DNA of 64,000 bases from Takakia lepidozioides. Taxonomy: Eukaryota > Streptophyta > Takakiopsida > Takakiales > Takakiaceae. This document shows, one piece after another, positions 1 to 9,664 of the stretch. The stretch is taken from the NCBI GenBank assembly GCA_030704615.1, contig CM060733.1, positions 66,154,001 through 66,218,000 of the forward strand. Direction: 5' to 3'. The position numbers and the translations under genes are program-made. The notes beneath the pieces are model-generated. The model worked only from the letters and a program-made list of their open reading frames with translations. It was not told the DNA's origin and ran no database searches. Positions within the stretch are counted from its first letter, which is position 1; each line of letters starts with the position of its first letter.

Positions 1-59
1 CCATCGCTCCTCCCAAGCCGCCATCGTGGGCGCTCTCGCAGCGCAAAAAGAAAAACATT

Positions 60-460
60 AGGGTTGCGCAGGGTTTCCCCTATCTGGTCCGTCATTCATC
101 CTTCTCAAGATGAAAAACATCCGCCAGCGTGTACGCCCGACGGACGTTGACCGTTTCTCATTCGCGGAAGATGAAAGACATCGTGCATTCATCCTGTCTT
201 GAACTCGACGGATGCAGTCCGCATTTCATCCAGGTTAGATGAAAAAACATCGGGGGTTTAAAACAACTTTTTTATATCTGTCTTGCCCTATATTTAGGTC
301 TTGTCAGATGAAGTCATTTTTTCATCCAGGAGATTGAAAAAAAAATTTAAAAAAAAACTGACGGGAGTTTTGTAACTCCCAGGTATTTAGTGAAGAAATG
401 TTTCACTAAGGAAAAATTTGTATTTTGGATGAAAAACATCCAAAATTAATTTTTGCCAAT
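60..460. repeat. Cluster of GATGAA/TTCATC hairpin motifs
   Basis: Short inverted motifs GATGAAAAACATC and TTCATCC recur at irregular spacing (about 109-123, 169-182, 186-192, 238-250, 331-338 and 429-441), in both orientations, so the strand can fold into many small hairpins. The same motif family returns near 39,080-39,420 and 44,585-45,130. Clusters of this kind are typical of subterminal regions of plant DNA transposons, but no element end was found here. Nothing coding is seen in these bases. Confidence 0.6.
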
Positions 461-523
461 GCACCTAACATCGGGTCGACGGCAAAGATGGGTAGCATAG
501 AGGAAACGCCGCCGGGTGTGTAG

Positions 524-850
524 GTGAGTTCCACGCATGCCACGCAAAAGGCTGCGAGGACCGGTCCAGCAAGTGTCAACAAGCCTCCTGACATTGTTCT
601 GTTGAGAAGCCGGACGGCCGCCATGCGACAGTCTGCTCAATCCAACCCGTCTACAGCACCTTCTGTTCCCCAAAGTAGAGGCAAAGCGAAGAAGCGAGAT
701 GTCCTGGACCTGGCCGAAGAAGTTGGGGAGGGTCCTGCTCCCAAGAAAAGTGGTCCCAAGGAAAAGTCCGGTGTGTTTATGAACAAGGACCGCAAACTGG
801 TTTTCGAGATGGATAAGGAAGTCATTCTTTGCCGCGAGATCCAGCAATGA
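524..850 (+). CDS. Hypothetical basic protein fragment, unrecognised
   Basis: This is an open frame of 108 codons with no family I recognise. The middle is rich in Lys, Pro and Ser (residues about 45-80) and resembles a nuclear-localised, low-complexity N-terminal region. The first ATG is taken only because it opens the frame; a spliced upstream part is possible. It lies between a GATGAA hairpin cluster and a CTGCTCAGT minisatellite and is followed by another unrecognised frame at 1158, so both may be exons or remnants of one transposon-borne gene. It could also be a chance frame. Confidence 0.3.
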   Translation: MSSTHATQKAARTGPASVNKPPDIVLLRSRTAAMRQSAQSNPSTAPSVPQSRGKAKKRDVLDLAEEVGEGPAPKKSGPKEKSGVFMNKDRKLVFEMDKEVILCREIQQ

Positions 851-908
851 GTAGTGTTTGTTGGTCTATTTTGTCTCTTCTTTTTGTGAGTTTACTGAGT
901 CTGCTCAA

Positions 909-1100
909 CCCGGTCTCCTGTACACAGTCTCCTACTCTTCTCTGTCTTCTCATACTTTTTGGTCTGCTCAGTCATCTCAGTCTGCTCGGTCTGCTCAGTC
1001 CGGTCTCCTGTACACAGTCTCCTATTCTTGTCGGTCTTCTCTGTCTTCTCATACTTTTTGGTCTGCTCAATCATCTCAGTCTGCTCGGTCTGCTTAGTCT
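909..1100. repeat. Tandem duplication of a 90-bp unit rich in CTGCTCAGT
   Basis: The unit starting CCGGTCTCCTGTACACAG at about 910 is repeated at 1000, the second copy carrying about 9 extra bases. Inside each unit the shorter motif TCTGCTCAGTC or TCTGCTCGGTC recurs. All three + frames stay open across it, which creates artificial Ser/Leu-rich ORFs. It is a local minisatellite, not a gene. Confidence 0.75.
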
Positions 1101-1157
1101 TCTCGTCTATCTGACAAATACAGGGGCCTTACCTCCGTCTGCTCTGGTCGGTGCAGA

Positions 1158-1484
1158 TTGACTTCTCGGTTTGATAAACTACATCGTAATGAAGTGGATG
1201 TCGGTGGTTCCATGTTGCACTTTTATAAGGGGGACCCACGTTTTGAATGCAGAGTTGACCATGATGACCTGAAGGCAATTAACAAGGTTGAGTCCGAGTG
1301 CACGGATAGACTGCTAGAGCTATGGTGTCGCTTCTATGAAAAGTCGGCTGACTCGAAGGTGGTTGCTCTTCTGCCAGCGTGGACATGGGCGGTGATGAAG
1401 CTCCACTGGGAGGGGCCACGCGAAAGACTAGTGGATAACCTTCATGTTGCCTTCAGCAGCTTGCGGCCCATGACAAGGACCTAA
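1158..1484 (+). CDS. Hypothetical protein fragment, unrecognised
   Basis: This is a 108-codon open frame with normal amino-acid composition: acidic and basic residues are mixed, there are several Trp, and a segment reads LLELWCRFYEKSADSKVV. That looks more like real coding sequence than the low-complexity frames beside it. I do not recognise the family. The start is uncertain because the frame is entered from a minisatellite, and the true first exon may be the frame at 524-850. It ends at TAA near 1482 without any visible continuation. It is probably a remnant of a transposon gene. Confidence 0.3.
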   Translation: MTSRFDKLHRNEVDVGGSMLHFYKGDPRFECRVDHDDLKAINKVESECTDRLLELWCRFYEKSADSKVVALLPAWTWAVMKLHWEGPRERLVDNLHVAFSSLRPMTRT

Positions 1485-1535
1485 AAGACCGCGAGTTTAT
1501 TTTGGCTCCGATTGGTGAAGAGTAAGAACTCGCCT

Positions 1536-1584
1536 ACCCTGTCTGTTCAGTCTGTTCAGTCCGCTCAGTCCGCTCAGTCTTCTA
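1536..1584. repeat. Short tandem repeat of TGTTCAGTC/CGCTCAGTC
   Basis: Four to five consecutive 9-10 bp units of the form TCTGTTCAGTC or CCGCTCAGTC lie here. They are the same motif as in the 909-1100 minisatellite, which suggests a shared origin. Confidence 0.6.
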
Positions 1585-1589
1585 GACTG

Positions 1590-2320
1590 TGTACAAGACC
1601 CAGTGTGTTGGGCGTGAGTGGACTGGACAGAAGACTGGTGAGGGTGTCTGGATAGTTTGAGTCCTATGGAGTATGCTGAGTCTGTTGGCACTACTTGGTC
1701 TGGGACCAGTATGCACCTTTCGTGACGTAATGTTGCTTGATACCCATTGTAGGGGCCACTGGAGTCTTCTATGCATCGACCTTCGGAAAGGGTCCTACAC
1801 TCACCTGAACTCTATCAAGAGACTGCATCGTGCTCTCATTATGCCATGGATTCGGAGGCTACATGCCGAGTGCTTGGGCTATTCGCAGTTGGCTCCATAG
1901 TGGCAGGAGGTTGTTTGTGCATTTCAATTACACCAGCCCGAAGTGCAAGAACAACCATTCAGTTGGGAATGTGGTTTTTACGTCATGTCATTCATTCAAG
2001 TTTTTTATGAATGGGTGAAATCAAGAGGAAAGGTTGATAAGAGTAAAAAGACAGAGAGAGGAGTGTCTTTCACTGCGACCTGGTTTACTTATAAGTTTGC
2101 ACTTGGCTAGCGACTGCAATGTGCAAAATATATCGTGCACGGTTTGGAATGTTTGGAGAAAGCTGGCAGATAGTTGGCAGGCTTGGATGTAGTATTTGTA
2201 CGCGTCATGTGATGTTTTGGTACCGAAATAAAAAATGTTTATGCCTTCGCTTATTCATCCATTGGTGAATGATGAATATTGTTGATGCCTCTGGGCACTG
2301 CATTGTTTTGTTGAACGGTC
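1590..2320. other. Gene-free stretch
   Basis: Only short overlapping frames with unremarkable composition are present. No domain, element end or RNA gene is visible. AT content rises after about 2,000. Confidence 0.4.
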
Positions 2321-2990
2321 CACTGTCGAGAACCGGTCCACTGTTGTACGGTCCACTGTTGAGCAGACTGCTGACAGTTGAGGTTGTTACTGCACCGTCA
2401 GGCTGCTGTTTGGAAGACTAAAGAATATACGAAGACTACATGTGAATGTATCCACCTGCAAAGTCTACTGATGGACACTCTTTTTTGAGCTGATTGGTTA
2501 CAAAACCGTCAGCAGACGGCTGGGAAGACTACATGTGAATGGATCATGGAATGGTTAGTCTGGTGATGGACACATCAGATTGGTGGGAAGACTACGAGCA
2601 CACTGTCGGCAATGGCTTGGAAGAGTGTTGGGCAGAGTGCTGGGAAGAGTGTTGGGCAGAGTGCTGGGAAGACTGATAGCAGACTGCTGGGAAGATTGGC
2701 TCGATTACGACAATTTGTCTGCCTGGACGACATCTAGCAGACTGGTTAGAAGACAGTCTGCGGACTGCTAACAAGACTACGAGCAGACTGGTTAGAAGAC
2801 TTCGGATACTCGGGTTGGATTCATCCAGCAGACTGGCTGCTCAGACTTGACAGACTGTTCAGTAGACGAGTTGGAAGTATGGTTGGCAGACTGGTTCGAA
2901 GAGTGTCAGGGTGGACAGAGGACTGGTGACAACTGCCAGACTGAAACCAGCAGACTTACTCCTGAATCCAACAGACTTACACCACCCGAT
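2320..2990. repeat. Degenerate repeat field of GCAGACTG/CTGGGAAGA
   Basis: Motifs such as GCAGACTGCTGGGAAGA, GCAGACTGGTTAGAAGAC and CCACTGTTGA recur about every 20-60 bp. Within it a 24-bp unit (GAAGAGTGTTGGGCAGAGTGC plus TGG) is present twice in tandem at about 2,621-2,668. Frames crossing this field are artefacts of the repeat. GCAGACTG is the reverse-strand partner of the CAGTCTGC motif near 980, so the region from 909 to 2,990 may be one diverged satellite-like array. Confidence 0.55.
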
Positions 2991-3122
2991 GGGCCTCAAG
3001 AATGCGCACACTTGGTGCCCTCGGTAAACTTACTGTATATTGAGCAAAGTATTGTGCACATGCAATCAGACTGCCTCTCTTTTATTTCATCGGGAGAATG
3101 GTACTGCAACATTTGTTGGACT

Positions 3123-4136
3123 CTATTTTACAACAGATACATGGTCTGCAACCTTACGGATTGTGGAGTATATTTGTACTGCAAGTGTTGGGGCACCAAC
3201 CCTCTTGCCTGTTTTCCGCAAGACTCTGGGTCGCGTTTTCCATGCCTCCACGAAATCCCGTTTCCTTTTCATCGACATATTGTTGTTGTCATTTACAGTA
3301 CGGAAGCTCTTTGTTGCCGCAGGGTGCAACATTCCTACAGCACTCTTGGCTAAGATATCAACAAGCTGCCCCCTACAGATTCGGAAACATGACAACACAA
3401 GATTCTCCAGGTATTTGTCATCATCAACAATGCAAAGTATGTCAGCAAATTCTTCGTCCATGGAGGCTGGTACGAGGACAGGTTCCTGATCATAGGAACT
3501 CGTCTGTGGAAGGTCCGTCATATGCATTTCCCAAACCCTCTTCGTCGTCGCCGCTTCCATGAACCCTAAACACATTATGCAATCCTCCATGAATGGTTTC
3601 CAGCACCGTGCCACAAGCGCATACTATGAGTCCATCCTACAAGTGTGGATGAAGCATCTTCAGGACTCCGACTTGATGCTTGCACAAATTACCCTTCATT
3701 GCCCATGGGCAAGTGCAAGAAGCCATTCACATGCGGGGTTGTAAACAATGTAAGTTGTGTTTGATTGGTGCTTAGAAGGTACGGAAGAGTAACATTGCAA
3801 GCTGGGATGTCGCGTGCCGCAAGCACAGAACTGGACATGTATTTCTCCTGTTTGTCATTCCTTATGAATCCGTGCGTCTTCAGGTGAATTGCATACCAGT
3901 AGTGTATTAGCACATGGCCTATGAGTTCCCATATCAGCCAATCGACTCTACGCCCTGTCATTTTGCCTTTCCCCATCCTCAGCCTTGCCTTCAAGTTTCC
4001 ATGGTATGCCCCAATGCATAAGAAGGCAGTAGCCCTTCTGGGTCAAGCGACACCATAAGTTACGCTTGCTTCGGCAACGAGTCCACAATGCACCTCTCCG
4101 ACCAACATACCCACTTCCTTCCTCCAGTGTCTCCAT
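3123..4136 (-). pseudogene. Remnant of an FVWD/MTase-type companion gene (copy D, tentative)
   Basis: Three - strand open blocks (3,948-4,136, 3,689-3,994 and 3,123-3,614; 5' end at high coordinate) have gene-like composition. One block ends in HYWYAIHLKTHGFIRNDKQE followed by a segment reading VLAARDIPACN, then a GTACCTTC donor-like site. The spacing Trp-His/Tyr ... Ala-x-x-Asp-Ile-x-x-x-Asn faintly matches the exon after the FVWD motif in copies A (ends AMHDVN) and B (ends AMADLN). The 3,123-3,614 block is an uninterrupted 163-codon frame of unknown family. Assignment to the companion gene family is inference; the blocks may instead belong to another transposon gene. Confidence 0.35.
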
Positions 4137-4259
4137 AAACTACTTACACAAACTCACAAAATGAAAGCTAACATCGCCCCCCCTTACAAGACTAACCAAC
4201 CCACTTCCAATTACGAAAAATATTCCCCTCCCTCTCCTCAATATCAAACCTAACAAGAC

Positions 4260-4775
4260 ATGGTTAAAGGCGCTACCACGCCCACCACATGCCGCCCCTC
4301 CCGAGGCCCCACCCACCATCCCTCAGATGTACCAACAAAACATACCCCTCAGATTTCCCCTCACCCACTCTCACCACACGAATGGTCCCTCATAAAATCC
4401 ACTACCGGATATGGTATATATAATGCGGCCACCCAGCAGGGTGTCGCCCTCCGCCTACCTGGTCCTGCCACAATCCTACGCGCTTAACTTATGGCAATAT
4501 ATGAAGCCTTATCTAGGCTAGACACCTTCCCTCCCCCCTATTATATTTTTACCGACAGCCTTACTTCACTCTTCCTTATCAGAAACCACATAGCCCGCCC
4601 TTCATCCCACCATCACCACCCAGACCGCAATCTCATCACTGCCATTGTCCAACTAGCTCTCTCCAAATCCCACCCCATCCATTTCTGCAAAGTCCGCTCG
4701 CATACGGGGATACATGGAAATGACGATGCCGACCAGTTTGCGATGAATGCAAAACTAAGATGCATTTTTCAGTAG
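4260..4775 (+). pseudogene. RNase H domain of a non-LTR retrotransposon, broken
   Basis: Two frames in the same register, 4,260-4,487 and 4,491-4,775, read as the end of an RNase HI domain of a LINE-type polyprotein. TGYGIYN is the beta-strand 2 region, LMAIYEAL the helix after the second catalytic residue, IFTDSLTSL carries the third catalytic Asp, and VRSHTGIHGNDDAD is the HTGIxGND signature with the last catalytic Asp. An in-frame TAA at 4,485-4,487 lies exactly where the family has the catalytic Glu (ILRA[Glu]LMAI). The usual first-Asp motif is not recognisable upstream, and no reverse transcriptase is seen. This is a decayed 3' fragment. In the intact family the enzyme removes RNA from RNA:DNA hybrids during reverse transcription. 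Confidence 0.75.
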
Positions 4776-5312
4776 TGGTTGCTAAATCCCCCTACCTCTA
4801 GAGTGAACTTCTGCCCATTAGTGAGGGTTGTGATTGTCCTTTCATCAACAATCAGAAGTCGACATAGTTGCTGACACACATTTGCAAAGAAGGTGGAGAG
4901 GCCATTTGGTGCTTCAAAGGAAATTGTTTAATAACTAAAGATTCATTCCGACGAAGAATATTCTGTGCTACTGGAGTCGGCGTCCAAAACGAAGGCAGAA
5001 CTGTCTATGAAGACACTAGCCCTGTTTTGCACAAAACCCTCTCTGTTTAAAAGCAAACCAGGGGGAGAAGAGAGGAGACTAAATTCCGAAGCTGCAGCCT
5101 CCGCATAACATGGCAATTTAAAATTTGCTTTCGGACTTGGGAAAAATTGCGGGTTTGCAAAGAAAGGGAGGAACCGTGGCGACCTTGGGCTCCTGTACAC
5201 ACAAACAAACAATGTAAGTCCATATACATTCAGCTGGCCCAACTTGTGCAGGAAAGATGGAAATGGAAGGATGCGCTGTCGTGTCAATGAATTGCCACAA
5301 CTGAACTAGCAC
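4776..5312. other. Gene-free stretch
   Basis: No coherent coding frame, repeat or element end is seen between the RNase H remnant and the stop codon of the A companion gene. It may hold that gene's 3' untranslated region (transcribed leftward). Confidence 0.35.
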
Positions 5313-6950
5313 TTACTCACATGAGAAATCGGAATCAACATCCAGAGCATCGGGCTCTTGCAGATCCGGCTCCACAACAATGTTCTTAGTCTGGGTCGAA
5401 TGCGATGAACCCCCAGACAGAGGTGCGATGACTTGAGAGTAGAGCTGCTCGTCCCCCTCCATCCCGAAAAAATGCCTACCTGCATACTTGCATGCATGGA
5501 AGGAAGCCCCTGCAACAGTGCAAATGGATCCACGAAACAAAGTAAGAAGCACAATCTGAAGGCAAAGAAGTGCACCCAAGAAATGGAGTTTGATTGGGCA
5601 CCAACTTGTTCCCATGGACAGGTCCACCACTTTCCCACCATGTCGGCTGCATGTCTCAATCAAAGTCTGCATGAAAGCGGGTGACTTCTCCCGCGCACCT
5701 CTCCATGGAATGCCACCAGTTTTTTTCAATGTTTGGGAGGAGTCAACATAGTTGTGGATAACATCGGATTCCACAGGGTCGCATTCCGGGTCTATGTGAA
5801 GCCCCCCTTCCCAAACGTCGAAATGGCCAACACGAGCAGGAGTGGTGTCTGGCCGAATTCGAGCAAGACAAATGGCCTTGAACACATGTGTCTGCAGCAA
5901 CACCAATGTTAGAAACGTTATTAAGGGCAATTCCACGAAACAAGAACACACAAAAAAGCCCAGGTGAGTACCTTCTGCCCGGGAAACTCTGCACTAGAGT
6001 CACATCTGTGGGAATGATATCAGGCACTGGAAGCCCATCTGGGATATCAAGGATGACAAGATTTGTCGCGTAGGGTTGCTGCACTCCATTCACCCAACAT
6101 GCATCCCGGTCACCTGAAATGAGGACAGGCAATCGAATGAGATTGACAAATTGCAGTGGAGACACCCGAACCAGTGATCCGTTGTATCGTGCATATTAAG
6201 ATGTCGTTGATGACACCTTAATGCACCACCTACGCTCCCCCAACAATGCAACAAAAATGACCAGATTACGATAGATGTGGCGTGCTCACCAGGGTGAGGA
6301 AAGAGCACAGATGGTCCCATGTAGGTGACTTGACACCCACAAAAGTGGACTTTCTTGACTCCATCATATGGAGGAAGCTCACGTTGGCCGTTTTACGCTG
6401 GAAGTGCAGGCCCACCACCCTGGACACACACACAGCCGTGCTTCATAAGGGCGTTTCTTTGCTATGTGTGTATTGCGCCGATCTACCGCGGTGGATGTGA
6501 TGGCGACCTGTGTCTGCTGTTTCTTGGCAGGTTGCACAGTCAAATCTACAGAACCCCCAGCTGGCCCAGCTGTGTCAGGAGGGTCTGCCACTGCTTCCCC
6601 AGCAGCTCTGTTTCCCCTTCTTTTTCTTCTTGTGGTCAGCAGGGGTGGCCGGTTTTGTAGGCTCTTTCTTATTCAGAAGCGCCAAGGCTCTTTGCTGCAA
6701 CTCCTCATCTGTCCGGGGGGCCAGTGAATCTGCGTTCTCGTTTTGATTCCTCATGACATTCTCCTCCCAGGGAGTCGAAGCTCTGGGGCAGTCCACGTAC
6801 CACCCACAGTCATGGTAAGGTGCCCGACCCCAGTCCTTCACAATGCCAGCAGTGTACATTGTGGTTTCATCGTTTGGGTTCGCCCATCCACGAATGAAGT
6901 CTGGATCCTCACTCAGTGTGTTCTCCGGAATAAGAACAAAGCGAAAGTAC
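5313..6950 (-). pseudogene. Companion gene of element A, C-terminal part with amino-methyltransferase-like domain
   Basis: Reading leftward, likely exons are about 6,575-6,950 (acceptor TGTAG at 6,951; contains DCGWYVDCPR and a Lys-rich tail), 5,972-6,113 (NLVILDIPDGLPVPD, a degenerate motif IV where the family has DPPY), 5,606-5,891 (GGIPWRGAREKSPAF then VVDLSMGT, a motif I-like turn) and 5,313-5,509 (ASFHACKYAGRHFFGMEGD, then an acidic tail). The last intron (5,510-5,605) is GT-AG and joins in phase. The order motif IV then motif I fits beta-class DNA amino-methyltransferases. DPPY and the Gly-rich motif are degenerate, so activity is doubtful. The 5,972 and 5,606 exons are out of phase as read, a sign of decay or of a misplaced junction. 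Upstream exons lie beyond the CACTA insertion at 12,364-14,104. Confidence 0.5.
6195..6222. repeat. A-family 28-bp palindrome, intronic
   Basis: One copy of the element A palindrome lies in an intron of the companion gene. Its arms are ATTAAGATGTCGT and GATGACACCTTAAT. It shows that the palindrome family extends far beyond the main array at 14,140-15,995. Confidence 0.8.
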
Positions 6951-6994
6951 CTACAGACAATAAAACCATCTCGTTTAGATAGTTTCCTTGAACG

Positions 6995-7025
6995 CACTAC
7001 AACAAATTGCGGCTTTTACGTCTCT
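6995..7025 (+). repeat. Left terminal inverted repeat of the CACTA element
   Basis: It begins CACTACAACA and continues with ATTGCGGCTTTTACG after one base. It pairs with 11,880-11,910 with only two mismatches. Confidence 0.9.
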
Positions 7026-7544
7026 GTGTTATGACTGCAAATGCAGTCATGGAAGCCATTTACGACTTCCTGACTCTGCAGACGTAAAGACCTAGTCAGT
7101 TGTGACATGGCAAATATGACTCTCCAGGCTGGCTGTCACGTGGCGCCAGAGCAGCTGTGGGGGTAGTCATACACGCTGGCATTACTGAATGACTGAACGG
7201 GTCCATGTCAGCCGCTGTGTAATAGAGACACGTGCTCTCTACAGAACACGCCACGTGTCAGATTGCGACGTCATCCGACTGCAGAGGAGGGAATCAGACG
7301 TCAGCATGTGTCGCATCGTGATTTTGACACGTGGTTCTTCATGTCAATTGACACGCGTCGCTGTTGGGGGTTGTAGATTTACTTTATTGTTATTATAATT
7401 ACTAAAATAATTATTATAATTATTTGTTATTATAATTATTATTACTGACCAACATGGGACAGTGGCACATTATTAAATAACGAATTTTTGAAATTATATT
7501 CTTAGATAAAATATTTATTCGCTCAGATACCAAAACACACCCTT
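7026..7544. repeat. Left subterminal region of the CACTA element, then an AT-rich spacer
   Basis: From 7,026 to about 7,360 short motifs recur in both orientations: GACTGCAAATGCAGTC, CACGTGTCA, TGACACGT and GACGTCA. These are the kind of repeated binding sites CACTA transposases recognise. From 7,370 to 7,540 the sequence is AT-rich (ATTATAATTATT repeats). The stretch from about 7,440 onward closely resembles 28,860-29,000 next to another CACTA end. Confidence 0.6.
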
Positions 7545-8600
7545 ACGGGGAAGGAGAGTTTGCCTTAGTGCCTGTGTTGAATTGCATCTGCTACTGTTAC
7601 CTGTTTATGGATACTTTTTTATTGTCACTTTGGCAGTATCATATCAAAGTCACTCCAAACTATCTACCATCTACCCATGACCATCTACCCATGCAGGTTT
7701 CTTGTAGCTATCCTTCCACAGGGAATCATCGGTAATCTGGAGCTTGAAATCCGGCTTTCTTGGATGATCTGGACCCACACTCTATCCCTGCTCCTTCAGC
7801 TATCCATGCCTCTGCATAGATCATGCATATATCATTGCATTGCTGTTAGCAGCTGACAATGACAGCCTACATTTGTTCCAGCAAACACCCAACTCAACTT
7901 ACCACACAAGTTCCTATTCTCAATTGCATCTGTTACTCTCTGTAATCCAACAGGCATTTACCTTTTTGCCTCGGTTGTCCCACCATTGACTGGGGTCAGA
8001 AAAGTATTCATTCCACAGCTTCCCCTCATCTCCGTTAACTGTTTTTCGATACTTTCCTGTTGTCACATTGGCAATATCATGTCAAAGTCACTCCAAACTA
8101 GATTCACTCAACCAGCTAACTTGCAGACATTGAAATTTAGGGCCGGTTCTGATAAGAGGGAAAAACAGGGTGAAATGTGTTGAAGAAGGTGCCTTTATTA
8201 GCAGTGCTTGATTTTATCAATTGTGCCGCTACTCCTGCGGCTTCCAGTTCACCATCTACCCATGCAGGTTTCTTATAGCTAAATCCACAGGTAATCATAG
8301 GTAATCATGTGCTTGAAATCTGGCCCTCTTGGATGAATCTGGACCCATACTCTATCCCTGCTCTTTCAGCTATCACTGCTTCTGCACAAATCATGCATAC
8401 TTCCTTGCCTTGCAGCTGATAATGACAGCCTACATTTGTTCTAGGAAACACCCAACTCAGCTTATCACACTAGTTCCTATGCTGAATTGCGTCTGCCCTC
8501 TATAATCTAACAGGCATTAACCTTTTTCCCTCGGTTGTCCCACCATTCCCAACTTCTCCTCGTCTCTGTGACCTGTTTCTGGATACTTTCCTGTTGTCAC
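7545..8600 (-). pseudogene. Decayed OSB-like (PDF-motif) gene modules
   Basis: Two copies of a repeating module (about 7,545-8,225 and a partial one to 8,600) read on the - strand as exon pieces of an organellar single-stranded-DNA-binding protein. The best-preserved module in this window (27,440-27,560) reads PDFKLQITYDSTWINSYKK followed by WVDGQL, the second half of the plant OSB PDF motif. Here the same segment near 7,680-7,760 is interrupted. Intact OSB proteins bind single-stranded organellar DNA and restrain recombination. Frameshifts and stops make these non-functional. Further upstream parts of the module have no function I recognise. Confidence 0.45.
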
Positions 8601-9660
8601 ATTGGCATCATGTCAAAGTTCAGATCGACATCTAGTACAATTCCACCACGAACCTCTTTGCTATTTTGCAGGGCTGCCAGGCTTGCACACATGTTGCAAA
8701 TGTAACAAACACGATGTGGTTGCGCTGCAGTATCCCTTCCCACACCACTTGCTCATAGACCTCTCCAAAGGGCCTCCATCCCGTGCCGTTGTTGTGCATA
8801 TCCTGGGATCATCATCCTCCATGCACCCCAATTTGGCATACAAGTCCACAAGGGCATAGTTCAGAACAACATTTGCTTAATTCCAGCTTGGACGATCAAC
8901 ATCACAAACCCCATCTTCACTCATTGCCTACTCCAGGTAAGTGCAATTATGGGCTAGGCTGGTACCACATCTCATTCAGCCATATTATCAAAACAACCAT
9001 GTATCCTTGTAGTTGAACCCTACAACCTTGGCATACATGTCCACTACGGCAACGTTCAGAATCACATCAAATACAATACCAGCTTTGACAATATCACCGT
9101 GGACCTCTGTACCCTTTTTCAGGGCTGCCAGGCGTGCATTTGACATACATATCCACCAAGGCAGTGTTTAGAGTGACATCTAGTGGTACAATTCCAGATT
9201 TGATAATGGACCTTTGCGTCCTTTCCAGGGCTACCAGGCTCGCATTTGACATACATGTACACCAGGGGAATGTTCAGAATGACATCAGGTACAATTCCAG
9301 CTTTGATGATGTCACCATGAACCTCTTGGCCCCTTCCCAGGGCTGCTAGGCTCGCATATGCATATTAACAAACACAAATGAACATGACCTGGTTTGGCTT
9401 CATCCTTTCCCACATCATTTGTTCTTAGGTTTCCAAAGCCTTACTCCCACACCTATGCTACACACACCTTACAATCATGGCAGTCCACAAGACCACATCT
9501 CATTTAGCCATGTTGTCGAACTCTCCCTTTGCATCAGGCTTGCTGCACCCACATTTGGCATACATGTCCACTAGGGCAGTGGTCAGAATGACAACTAGTA
9601 CAGTTTCAGCTTTGACGATGGCACATGGCCAAGAGATATCCCAATATCCCGCTACCAATG
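8600..9660 (-). pseudogene. Decayed PPR gene fragments inside the CACTA element
   Basis: Read on the - strand, several broken PLS-type pentatricopeptide repeats are visible: EVHGDIIKAGIVPDVILN near 9,060-9,110, EVHGDIVKAG near 9,290-9,340, and DMYAKCG-like and MAERDVV-like pieces between 8,660 and 8,860 and again at 9,480-9,640. Intact PPR proteins bind organellar RNA; the E and DYW editing domains are not seen. Order and reading frame change every 60-150 bp, so these are rearranged copies, not one gene. The same units recur at 27,060-27,400, 29,780-31,370 and 43,826-44,290. Confidence 0.7.
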
Positions 9661-9664
9661 GGTT

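Noticed and set aside
829-1161. Leu/Ser-rich 110-codon frame resembling a membrane protein
   Set aside because: It is produced by the CTGCTCAGT minisatellite, and similar frames occur in all registers.
5525-5545. VDPFAL reading as a DPPF-type methyltransferase motif
   Set aside because: It lies within the 96-bp GT-AG intron (5,510-5,605) whose removal joins the flanking exons in phase, so it is probably chance.
6575-6997. ATG at 6,995-6,997 as the start of a 140-residue gene
   Set aside because: The ATG-like start lies in the CACTA terminal repeat and the real exon begins after an acceptor near 6,951; coding upstream of the insertion continues at 12,364.
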